Positions 1 through 6,147 of a DNA stretch of 20,122 nt are shown piece after piece; within the stretch, counting starts at the first letter, position 1; the number at the start of each line of letters is the position of its first letter. This stretch comes from CAZEMR01 sp964513465 (GTDB lineage: Bacteria > Bacteroidota > Ignavibacteria > Kapaibacteriales > UBA2268): positions 1 to 20,122 of the forward strand of contig CAZEMR010000054.1 in assembly GCA_964513465.1 (NCBI GenBank), in the 5' to 3' direction. The notes beneath the pieces are model-generated. The model saw only the letters and a list, made by a program, of their open reading frames with translations, was not told where the DNA came from and did not search any database. The position numbers and the translations under genes were made by a program.

Positions 1-889
1 ATAAGAAAACCGACGCGGCGAACGGATAATGGATTAATTTTGCCCAAAACGGAACAACAAGCGATGGCCATGTGTGGTATAGATCCACCGGAATATTAAG
101 CGCCAGCAGGAACGACATAAGCGACTGATTGAATGGCGCTGCGGTGATCATATAGCCCGCTTTGGGCAGCACATATGTAAAATAATATATATACATATCA
201 AACGGCACCAGCGGAAGCAATACCACAGGAAGAGCAATCAGACCGATTGCAAAACCTATCAGAGCGCTTCTGCGATTACGATTCCACATAAGCGGCAAAA
301 GAATAATCGGATAGAGTTTCAGCCAGAACCCAAGCGCGAGTAAAAATGCGGCGATTCCTGTCTTACCTTTTTCGGAATTAAAATAGAATGCCGCCATGAT
401 TAATAATAAAAAGGGCATAACCTGGGCATAGCGGGCATTATATACCATCGGCGCAAAACTGAGGCCAATCACCAGAAGCCCGGCTATCATTGCGGGGCCG
501 AAGTTAACGCCAAACCGTCGGTTGATGATTCTATACAGCAGCAATAAACTTGCGAGAAAGCATAATATCCCGACAGATGAAAACAGCAGATAGGCGATAT
601 TGGGATGCACCCAGGTCAGCGGAGCAAAGAACACAATGCTCGGCGGCGGATACAGGAACCACCCCGCCCCGACTATTTCATCGAAGTATGCCGAATAAAT
701 CGCGTCCGGGGATTCCTGCCATGCATTGGCGGCGTCGAGATATACGATTATATCGCCGCTGATTTCCTGTTCAAAATTTGCAATCGGGATAAAATAATTA
801 GTTGCGAGATAATGATAATTGACTACCAGCATAGCAACTGAGATCAGTATTAATATATAAATATGCAGGAAATTCTTTTTCAGTTTCAT
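1..889 (-). CDS. GT87-type polytopic membrane glycosyltransferase (partial, C-terminus off the window)
   Basis: This reading frame runs without a stop from an ATG at 889 to the window edge, giving 296 codons. The product starts with MKLKKNFLHIYILILI and is very hydrophobic, with about seven or more predicted membrane helices. A periplasmic-type loop after the first helix has an acidic stretch (GDIIVYLDAANAW), followed by an aromatic and proline-rich YPPPS segment, then helices holding a conserved-looking NARYAQV motif and FWLKLYP. This pattern fits glycosyltransferase family 87 (DUF2029), which uses polyprenyl-phosphate sugars. That assignment comes from motif style, not from a search. The ATG overlaps the TGA of the upstream protease gene (ATGA at 889-886). 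AGGA lies 8 bases ahead of it inside that gene, so the two genes are probably translationally coupled. The sugar substrate is unknown. Confidence 0.72.
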   Translation of the reverse strand, partial: MKLKKNFLHIYILILISVAMLVVNYHYLATNYFIPIANFEQEISGDIIVYLDAANAWQESPDAIYSAYFDEIVGAGWFLYPPPSIVFFAPLTWVHPNIAYLLFSSVGILCFLASLLLLYRIINRRFGVNFGPAMIAGLLVIGLSFAPMVYNARYAQVMPFLLLIMAAFYFNSEKGKTGIAAFLLALGFWLKLYPIILLPLMWNRNRRSALIGFAIGLIALPVVLLPLVPFDMYIYYFTYVLPKAGYMITAAPFNQSLMSFLLALNIPVDLYHTWPSLVVPFWAKLIHYPFAASVFL

Positions 890-1593
890 TCAATTATTCC
901 TAAAGAAATCATTACAAACGACGGGCCGTTCAATAGACCGTGGATTACGACGCCGATCCAGGTATTGCCGCGGCGCTGAACAATCCAGGGCTGGATGAAT
1001 AATATCGGCAGCAGCATCAGCACCATATGCCAGCCGAAGGGAATATGGAATATCGCCCAGAGCGCACCGTTGACCAGCCATGCATAGCGCCCCAGAGCAA
1101 GCTCCATCCGCGGCAGCAGGTAGCCCCGCCACATCATCTCCTCGCCGATGATATTGAAAAAGAAGAATATTAGCCATATGCCCAGGTGCCACATCTCGCC
1201 CGGAGCCAGCGCTTCCATGTGCATAAAGCGCGGCTGCGGCGAAAATCCCGGGATCAGCGCTTCCTCGATCTTCATTATCCCGGCGGTGAGCGCGCCCACG
1301 GCCACAAGTCCGCCAATCGCCCAGAGCCAGTCGCCGGAGTTCATCCGCCGGAACCGGAACCGCGCCATGAATTGACCGAAATCGAAGCCGCCCGATTCGC
1401 GTATATATAAAATTATCGAATGAACAAAAAGCGAGACGAAAACGACGCCACCGGCTGCAAACCAGCTCAGCGATGAAGGAACTCCGGCCCGCATCAGCGC
1501 AGGCAGAAGGTATTCCGTCATCAGAAAAAGCAGCGCCGCGTAGCCGATGAAATATGTCGCGGCGCGATTTATCGTTAGTGGTCTGATGGTCAT
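886..1593 (-). CDS. CPBP family intramembrane glutamic/metallo-protease (Abi/CAAX type)
   Basis: This 235-residue protein is polytopic. It carries the three motifs of the CPBP (CAAX protease and bacteriocin-processing, PF02517) family in the right order: GEEMMWRGYL (EExxxR) near residue 150, WAIFHIPFG (FxxxH) near 180, and VIHGLLN (HxxxN) near 220. These supply the catalytic glutamates and histidines buried in the membrane. The family includes eukaryotic Rce1 CAAX proteases and bacterial immunity or maturation proteases. The substrate cannot be predicted. An AAGG motif about 7 bases before the ATG supports the start. The stop codon overlaps the start of the glycosyltransferase gene, and the two are probably one transcript. 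The upstream gap is shared with a divergent histidine kinase gene. Confidence 0.88.
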   Translation of the reverse strand: MTIRPLTINRAATYFIGYAALLFLMTEYLLPALMRAGVPSSLSWFAAGGVVFVSLFVHSIILYIRESGGFDFGQFMARFRFRRMNSGDWLWAIGGLVAVGALTAGIMKIEEALIPGFSPQPRFMHMEALAPGEMWHLGIWLIFFFFNIIGEEMMWRGYLLPRMELALGRYAWLVNGALWAIFHIPFGWHMVLMLLPILFIQPWIVQRRGNTWIGVVIHGLLNGPSFVMISLGIIE

Positions 1594-1723
1594 TCGCAGC
1601 CTTTATGAATAAATAATATTATGCAAAAATACTTTAATTGGGGATAAAAATGCAAATGCAAGGCAAAATTAACATATTAATTAATAAAATTGGCGAAAAT
1701 TCACAAAAGCGGCGATTTCCAAT

Positions 1724-1752
1724 TTGCAGAATAGCAATCTTTCTCTTATTTT
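1724..1752 (+). promoter_or_regulatory. weak sigma70-like promoter candidate for the histidine kinase gene
   Basis: TTGCAG (1724-1729) and TATTTT (1747-1752) are separated by 17 bases and lie 28 bases before the chosen ATG at 1781. They match the sigma70 consensus at 3/6 and 4/6 positions, so this is only a candidate. The rest of the 187-base divergent gap (1594-1780) is AT-rich, and I saw no other clear signal in it. Confidence 0.25.
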
Positions 1753-1780
1753 CTGTATGAATATAAATATACGGAGAAAT

Positions 1781-3184
1781 ATGAAAGATTCGATATTCCG
1801 GCTCGCACCCGAGCGGGTGCGCTTCGATCAGTTCTGGATCGAGATCAGAAAGCGCAATCGCTGGCTGATAATGCTGCGCTATGGCGCGGCGGCGATGCTG
1901 ACCTCGCTTATAATCGGCCTTATTATCCTGCAAAAATACGCCGGGGGCTTCTCGATCGATACCGGCCCCTTGTGGATTATTGCCGCTTCAATTTTTTTAT
2001 ATAATATTATCTTCCACCGGATATGGATATTATTCCCGCAGGTGAAAAAAGAAAAGCGGCTGCACAGCCTTCATTTCTCTTTTGCCCAGATATGCGTTGA
2101 TTTTATTGCGCTTATGCTGTTTATATATTACACCGGCGGCATCGAAACCCCGCTCTACGGATTCTTCATATTCCACGTAATCATCGGCAGCCTGTTTCTG
2201 CCCGGCAGCGTCATTTCGATGATCGTCACAGCCACTCTCGGCATCACACTCACCGGCGCGCTGCTCGAGCTGAACGGAATCATCCCGCACCATGGCATCA
2301 GCGGCCTCTTGAGCGTTTCGTTGTACGACAATCCGTATTATCTGACCATATTTTTTACATTATTTTCAATAATGCTTTATGGGAGCATCTATCTGGCTAA
2401 TTCGATCGCCAAGCAGCTTTATCGCCGCGAGCGCGCGCTCACCCAGGCATACGACGAGCTCGAGGAAGCCGAGAAGTCCAAATCCCGCTATGTGATGAGC
2501 GTGGTGCACGACCTCAAGACGCCAATCGCCGCGGTGCTGACATATCTGAATATGCTGCTCGAGGGTACGCTTGGCGAGATGAAATCCGAGCACATACGCC
2601 CCCTCGAACGCTCCAAAATGAGGCTGAACGCTGCGATTACGATGATCAACGACGTATTATATATATCCCAGCTAAAGCTCGGAATCGAACAGGACGAGCG
2701 GAAGATAGTCAACATAATTGATATAATGGACGAGATTTACCAGGATACGCGGGTGCTGCTTAATTCGAAAAATCTGGACTACAAGCTGGACGACCGCACC
2801 GGCGGCAATGCCGCAATCCGCGGCGAAGCCCGCCTGCTGAAGCTGGCACTCGGCAATCTGATGTCGAATTCGATCAAATATACCCCCGCCGGCGGCCGCA
2901 TCGAGGTCATAATCGAGCAGATGGAACACTCGCTTCGGATAATCGTGGCCGACACCGGTATCGGCATCCCCGAAGCAGAGCAAAATAAAATATTCCAGGA
3001 TTTTTACCGTTCATCAATATCAAAGAAAAGCGGGGCGGAAGGCACCGGACTCGGTATGTCTATCGTCCAGCAAATCGCCGGCCGCCACAACGGCACCGTA
3101 TCCGTGAAGTCGCCATCACGCCTCGAAAGCGGCGAGGATACGCCCGGCAGCGAATTCATACTTACTTTTCCCGGTACAACCTGA
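1781..3184 (+). CDS. membrane sensor histidine kinase (orphan)
   Basis: The 467-residue product has an N-terminal membrane domain of about six helices (residues 30-205) and a short linker coiled-coil rich in Glu/Lys. The HisKA domain has its phospho-acceptor in VVHDLKTP (His243, codon at 2507). The HATPase_c domain shows an N box (LMSNSIKYTPAGG), a G1 box (VADTGIGIPE), an F-like box (IFQDFYRS) and a G2 box (GTGLGMSIV). The frame is open from a TTG at 1724, but I start at 1781 because GGAG lies four bases upstream. The earlier codons overlap a possible promoter. No response regulator is adjacent, so the partner must lie elsewhere. The gene ends 39 bases before ferritin on the same strand. Its signal is unknown. 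The sensor region is membrane-embedded with no large extracytoplasmic domain. Confidence 0.9.
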   Translation: MKDSIFRLAPERVRFDQFWIEIRKRNRWLIMLRYGAAAMLTSLIIGLIILQKYAGGFSIDTGPLWIIAASIFLYNIIFHRIWILFPQVKKEKRLHSLHFSFAQICVDFIALMLFIYYTGGIETPLYGFFIFHVIIGSLFLPGSVISMIVTATLGITLTGALLELNGIIPHHGISGLLSVSLYDNPYYLTIFFTLFSIMLYGSIYLANSIAKQLYRRERALTQAYDELEEAEKSKSRYVMSVVHDLKTPIAAVLTYLNMLLEGTLGEMKSEHIRPLERSKMRLNAAITMINDVLYISQLKLGIEQDERKIVNIIDIMDEIYQDTRVLLNSKNLDYKLDDRTGGNAAIRGEARLLKLALGNLMSNSIKYTPAGGRIEVIIEQMEHSLRIIVADTGIGIPEAEQNKIFQDFYRSSISKKSGAEGTGLGMSIVQQIAGRHNGTVSVKSPSRLESGEDTPGSEFILTFPGTT

Positions 3185-3223
3185 TCTCTAAATTTTGTTA
3201 AATATATATTAAACGGAGCTAAA

Positions 3224-3733
3224 ATGATTAAGCAGGAAATGCAGGAAGCTTTGAACGAGCAGATTATGAAAGAAATGTACTCATCGAATATTTATCTTTC
3301 GATGGCCACTTATTTTCATGTGAAAAATCTGAATGGAATGGCAAACTGGATGCGCATCCAGGCCCGCGAGGAAATGGACCACGCAATGAAAATTTATGAC
3401 TACATAATCGACCGCGGCGGCCATGCCAAAATTCTAAAAATCGACCAGCCCCGCGCCGACTGGAACTCCCCGCTCGAAATATTCAAAGCCGCGCTCGAAC
3501 ACGAGGAATACGTCACCGATTCGATCAATAAACTGGTGGACCTCGCACAGAAAATTTCCGACCACGCAACCAACAATATGCTGCAGTGGTTCGTCGACGA
3601 ACAGGTCGAAGAAGAAGCCACCACCGGCGAAATAGTCGACAGGCTCGAACTAGTCGGCGAAGACAAAGGCGGCCTGTTTATGGTCGATAACGAACTCAAA
3701 GCGCGCAAATACGTCGCCCCGCAGGGAGAATAA
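3224..3733 (+). CDS. ftnA: bacterial non-heme ferritin
   Basis: This 169-residue protein has the usual length of FtnA-type ferritins, which form 24-subunit cages that oxidise Fe(II) and store it as ferric mineral. All ligands of the ferroxidase centre fall at the canonical positions: Glu17, Glu50, His53, Glu94, Gln127 and Glu130. The C-terminal GLFMVDNELKARK stretch is also typical of the family. GGAG five bases before the ATG supports the start. The gene follows a histidine kinase by 39 bases and precedes a rubrerythrin-like gene, forming a small group for iron and oxidative stress. Whether the three share a transcript is an inference. A weak hairpin lies between this gene and the next. Confidence 0.96.
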   Translation: MIKQEMQEALNEQIMKEMYSSNIYLSMATYFHVKNLNGMANWMRIQAREEMDHAMKIYDYIIDRGGHAKILKIDQPRADWNSPLEIFKAALEHEEYVTDSINKLVDLAQKISDHATNNMLQWFVDEQVEEEATTGEIVDRLELVGEDKGGLFMVDNELKARKYVAPQGE

Positions 3734-3753
3734 TTTTTTGAAAAAATCGTATA

Positions 3754-3790
3754 TGCGTCGGGGCAGTGCGCTTCGCCGCATTTTATAAAA
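3754..3790 (+). terminator. weak hairpin between ferritin and rubrerythrin-like gene
   Basis: TGCG at 3754 pairs with CGCA ending at 3780, and a further six-pair inner stem (two of them G-T wobbles) follows after one mismatch. The hairpin is followed by TTTTATAAAA. It may act as an attenuator or a weak terminator that lowers expression of the downstream gene relative to ferritin. A perfect TTTTTTGAAAAAA palindrome just after the ferritin stop (3734-3746) may add to this. Confidence 0.3.
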
Positions 3791-3803
3791 CATGGAGACA
3801 GAA

Positions 3804-4256
3804 ATGGACGAGAATAAATTTCAGGAAATTATCAATTTTGCGATCGAGCTCGAGGAGCAGGCTGCCGCGCGATATAAGGATATGCGCAGCATGACCAAAT
3901 ACGATTCGAGCATCAAAATGCTGAAAGACCTCGAGCGAATGGAGCGCGAACACGCCGATACGCTTCGCAATCTCGACAAGCAGGAGGTAGAGGACTACAC
4001 CCGCCGCGATATTCCCGATATGAAGATCGGCGAGATGATGGCCGAAACACCGCCGCAGAAGAATATGACCTACCAGGAAGTGCTTGCCCACGCTATAAAA
4101 AGCGAGGAGCATTCCAAAAAGCTATACGAGGGACTGGCCGCTAATTCGCCGTCGGAAGGACTAAGGAATGCCTTCCTTAAGCTGGCCGACGAGGAAGCCC
4201 GGCATAAACTCGAACTCGAGACGATATACGACAACGAAATCATGCGCGAAATGTAA
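3804..4256 (+). CDS. rubrerythrin-type ferritin-like diiron protein without rubredoxin domain
   Basis: This 150-residue, highly charged, all-helical protein has the two half-sites of a ferritin-like diiron four-helix bundle. The first half is ELEEQAAARY followed by ERMEREH, and the second is KSEEHSKKLY followed by DEEARH. These give Glu and ExxH ligands in the order seen in the rubrerythrin family (PF02915). There is no C-terminal CxxC rubredoxin domain, so it is an erythrin-like short form. Likely roles are peroxide or oxygen detoxification, or iron handling, in an anaerobe. An upstream in-frame ATG exists at 3792, but it overlaps the GGAG at 3794-3797, which sits six bases before 3804, so I chose 3804. 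The gene ends just before a bidirectional terminator. Confidence 0.85.
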   Translation: MDENKFQEIINFAIELEEQAAARYKDMRSMTKYDSSIKMLKDLERMEREHADTLRNLDKQEVEDYTRRDIPDMKIGEMMAETPPQKNMTYQEVLAHAIKSEEHSKKLYEGLAANSPSEGLRNAFLKLADEEARHKLELETIYDNEIMREM

Positions 4257-4260
4257 ATCA

Positions 4261-4293
4261 AAAAAAAAGGCTGTCCTCTCGGGGGCAGCCTTT
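4261..4293. terminator. bidirectional rho-independent terminator
   Basis: An AAAGGCTGTCC arm (from 4266) pairs with GGGGCAGCCTTT, with one G-T wobble and a short CTC-type loop. On the minus strand the hairpin is followed by eight T residues, making a strong terminator for the lipoprotein gene that ends at 4334. On the plus strand only three T residues follow directly. It separates two convergent genes. Confidence 0.85.
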
Positions 4294-4333
4294 GCTGATT
4301 TATACCAGATATAAACTATTGCGGTATATATAT

Positions 4334-4927
4334 TTACTCGGCGAGTAATTCCTCCATAATCGCATCGAAATCCATTGCCATGATCACCCCGCGGTAGCGG
4401 ATGCGGCCCGTTTTGTCGATAATCACCGTATTCGGCGTGAATCCGATATTATAATAATGCAGCACGGAATTGTTCCAGCCCCGGCCATCGGCGATATTGA
4501 TCCAGTTCATCTCGCGCGAGCGCACGAAATCGACCCACTCGTCGTAGACATGATCGAGCGAATAAGCGATGAATACCATGTCGCTCTCGCGGTACGGCTG
4601 CCACAGGTCCACCCAATAGGGCGCCTGATAATAGCAAGCGCCGCAGGTGGTCGACCAAATCTGAAGCACAACCACCCAGCCGTGGTAATCGTGTATGCTT
4701 ACCCACTTACCGCCTGCCTGCCAGCGGAATTCCGGGGCCAGCTTGCCAACCTGCCAGCCCATATTCGTATCGAGCGCATTGGCTTCCTCATCGAGCTCAA
4801 TGTTGGTGAATCCATTGGCTAAATTGGGCTCCGGCGGGATCTGCTTATCGGCCGGGCCGGCCGGATCATTGGCGCAGCCGCCGATTGCCAGCGCAATAAT
4901 CAAAAGCGTAATCGACAAATATTTCAT
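4334..4927 (-). CDS. TlpA/ResA-like thioredoxin-fold lipoprotein (CGAC active site)
   Basis: The 197-residue product begins with a lipoprotein signal (hydrophobic residues 4-16, lipobox AIGGC, lipidated Cys18). A proline-rich linker and a thioredoxin-like domain follow. The redox motif is STTCGACYY (Cys95 and Cys98), and the cis-proline loop is GFTPNTVIID (Pro165). TlpA-like proteins reduce or exchange disulfides on the outer face of the cytoplasmic membrane or in the periplasm, often for cytochrome c or metal-centre assembly, but no such partner genes are visible here. It is a paralogue of the lipoprotein encoded at 5342-5938: both share a PP-P linker, an AP-F-W-AG segment and a DY-G-VV strand ahead of the CxxC. 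GAGG eight bases before the ATG supports the start. The leader holds a 9-base inverted repeat. Confidence 0.88.
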   Translation of the reverse strand: MKYLSITLLIIALAIGGCANDPAGPADKQIPPEPNLANGFTNIELDEEANALDTNMGWQVGKLAPEFRWQAGGKWVSIHDYHGWVVVLQIWSTTCGACYYQAPYWVDLWQPYRESDMVFIAYSLDHVYDEWVDFVRSREMNWINIADGRGWNNSVLHYYNIGFTPNTVIIDKTGRIRYRGVIMAMDFDAIMEELLAE

Positions 4928-4938
4928 TATATTTCCTC

Positions 4939-4968
4939 AAACTATATTACTCTCTGGTTATATAGTTT
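4939..4968. promoter_or_regulatory. perfect 9-bp inverted repeat in the lipoprotein leader
   Basis: AAACTATAT (4939-4947) and ATATAGTTT (4960-4968) are exact reverse complements around a 12-base spacer. They lie immediately upstream of the ribosome site of the 4334-4927 gene. Two helical-turn spacing between arm centres (21 bases) would suit a dimeric regulator, and an RNA hairpin is also possible. No regulator is identified. Confidence 0.4.
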
Positions 4969-5000
4969 AATAACGGATTAAACCGAGGAAAATTACCAAA

Positions 5001-5231
5001 TTAATCTCCTGAATTATCGGGATTGAGCGGCGGTATGTATTTTTCGCTGAATTCGGGCACAGGCAATTCGTTTTTGCTGCGATTCTTGCCTATCCTTTCG
5101 TCCAGCGTAATTCTCAGCATTTGGCGGGCTTCGGCAACGTTGCGGCCGACCGATACCACATCGGGGAGCTCGAGTATCTGTCCGACTACTCCCATTTCGC
5201 TTTTATAAAAATAAATCGTGTAATCCATCAT
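5001..5231 (-). CDS. orphan HicB-like (UPF0150 fold) small protein
   Basis: The 76-residue product resembles the HicB antitoxin N-terminal fold. It has a short beta strand (DYTIYFYKSE), a turn and second strand (GVVGQILELPDVVSVG, like the HicB LPG-C-x-G element), and a helix (NVAEARQMLRITLDERI). The C-terminus is short and proline-rich, with no ribbon-helix-helix or HTH DNA-binding domain. No HicA toxin lies next to it: the flanking genes are two TlpA-like lipoproteins. It may be a stand-alone member or a remnant. The frame is open to a TTG at 5264. I prefer ATG at 5231 (or the adjacent ATG at 5228, which has GGA six bases upstream), because family members start just ahead of the first strand. 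Function is unknown. Confidence 0.65.
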   Translation of the reverse strand: MMDYTIYFYKSEMGVVGQILELPDVVSVGRNVAEARQMLRITLDERIGKNRSKNELPVPEFSEKYIPPLNPDNSGD

Positions 5232-5341
5232 TATTCCGAAGTCAATTCTATTCCAAATTATCAAATTTCCGAACGCTGATTCTATTTATATAGACACAAA
5301 TCGGGCGGAAAAGTTTCATTAATATTTCGTAATTGAATGAC

Positions 5342-5938
5342 TCAGATAACTACCTCGATCAGTTCCCGCATCAATTTCTCGCTTTGGAATGCAATACCGA
5401 TATGGCTGATCCTGCCCTCGCGGTCGATTACGCAGATCGAGGGCACCCCGCTGATCCCGTAAAGATCGAATACCGGGTAGTGGCGTGGGATGATGTCGTC
5501 GGTATCGGCCACGTTGATCCAGCTCTGGTCGCCGGTGGTCATCTCATCGAGCCAGCCCTGATAGTGGCTTGCCGCGCAAAGGCTTATCACTACCAGACCC
5601 CGCGATTTGTATTCATTCCATAGCGGCTTCAATATTCCGACGAATTCGTGGCACGGCTTGCAGGCGATCTTCCAGAAGTCGATTATGACCACATTGCCGC
5701 GGTAGTCCAAAAGGTTGACGTAGTCAGAGCCGGCCTTCCATGCGAATATCGGAGCGAGGCTGTCGACCTCTGCGCGCGCGCCGATTTCGGCGTTGAGGTC
5801 GGGCAGATCATAAACAAGCGCCAGGCCGTCATCGGGGTCGGGCGCCGGCGGCAGGTCGTAAACGGGAGTAGTGGCGCTCTCGCAGCCCGAGAGCAGAATA
5901 ATCAGCGCAATCGACGCGCAAAGAGCAAGTTTCGTCAT
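5342..5938 (-). CDS. TlpA-like thioredoxin-fold lipoprotein (CKPC active site)
   Basis: The 198-residue product has a lipoprotein signal peptide (residues 1-18, lipobox LLSGC, Cys19). It also has a proline/aspartate-rich linker (LPPAPDPDDG) and a thioredoxin-like domain with FWKIACKPCHEF (Cys93, Cys96) and the cis-proline GISGVPSICVID (Pro166). The frame continues upstream to 6013, but that extension would bury the signal peptide behind another hydrophobic stretch. The ATG at 5938 has GGGA eight bases before it and puts the signal peptide at the N-terminus. It is a diverged paralogue of the 4334-4927 product with a different CxxC dipeptide (KP rather than GA), which normally shifts redox potential. 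Role and partner are unknown, and it acts outside the cytoplasm. Confidence 0.87.
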   Translation of the reverse strand: MTKLALCASIALIILLSGCESATTPVYDLPPAPDPDDGLALVYDLPDLNAEIGARAEVDSLAPIFAWKAGSDYVNLLDYRGNVVIIDFWKIACKPCHEFVGILKPLWNEYKSRGLVVISLCAASHYQGWLDEMTTGDQSWINVADTDDIIPRHYPVFDLYGISGVPSICVIDREGRISHIGIAFQSEKLMRELIEVVI

Positions 5939-6050
5939 AATCAAAATCCCGGGGAATAATGGAAAATTAAATATCAATATATATATAACAAATGCGCCGC
6001 TAAATTTACTCAAACCGGGCGCAAATTCATTGAAAATACAAAAATCTTTA

Positions 6051-6093
6051 GTAAATTTGTAATTTACCTTAAAAAGTGTATCTTATAAATTCG
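6051..6093 (+). promoter_or_regulatory. candidate promoter/operator of the PFOR gene
   Basis: A perfect palindrome GTAAATT-TGT-AATTTAC occupies 6051-6067. It is followed by a TATAAA box at 6084-6089, which also reads TAAATTCG at 6086-6093, one base off the Bacteroidetes -7 consensus TAnnTTTG. A TTTACC -35-like element at 6063-6068 overlaps the right arm with a short 15-base spacer. Transcription from here would give a leader of about 55 bases before the PFOR ATG. The palindrome is well placed to be an operator. The rest of the 209-base gap (5939-6147) shows only AT-rich sequence. Confidence 0.35.
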
Positions 6094-6147
6094 TTTACAG
6101 GAATTCACCACCGTATTTTAAATATATATGAATAGGGACCACGAAAT

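Noticed and set aside
550..841. Two short plus-strand open frames
   Set aside because: They lie wholly opposite the glycosyltransferase coding sequence, have no ribosome site and show no domain.
1724..1780. TTG or ATG starts upstream of 1781 for the histidine kinase
   Set aside because: They overlap a possible promoter and lack a ribosome site, while GGAG directly precedes 1781.
5001..5341. Complete HicAB toxin-antitoxin pair
   Set aside because: No HicA-like frame exists on either side of the HicB-like gene, and the 77-base gap upstream is too short to hold one.
5939..6013. Longer start of the CKPC lipoprotein
   Set aside because: It would place a second hydrophobic stretch before the lipoprotein signal peptide. 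The ATG at 5938 has a ribosome site and a normal signal peptide.
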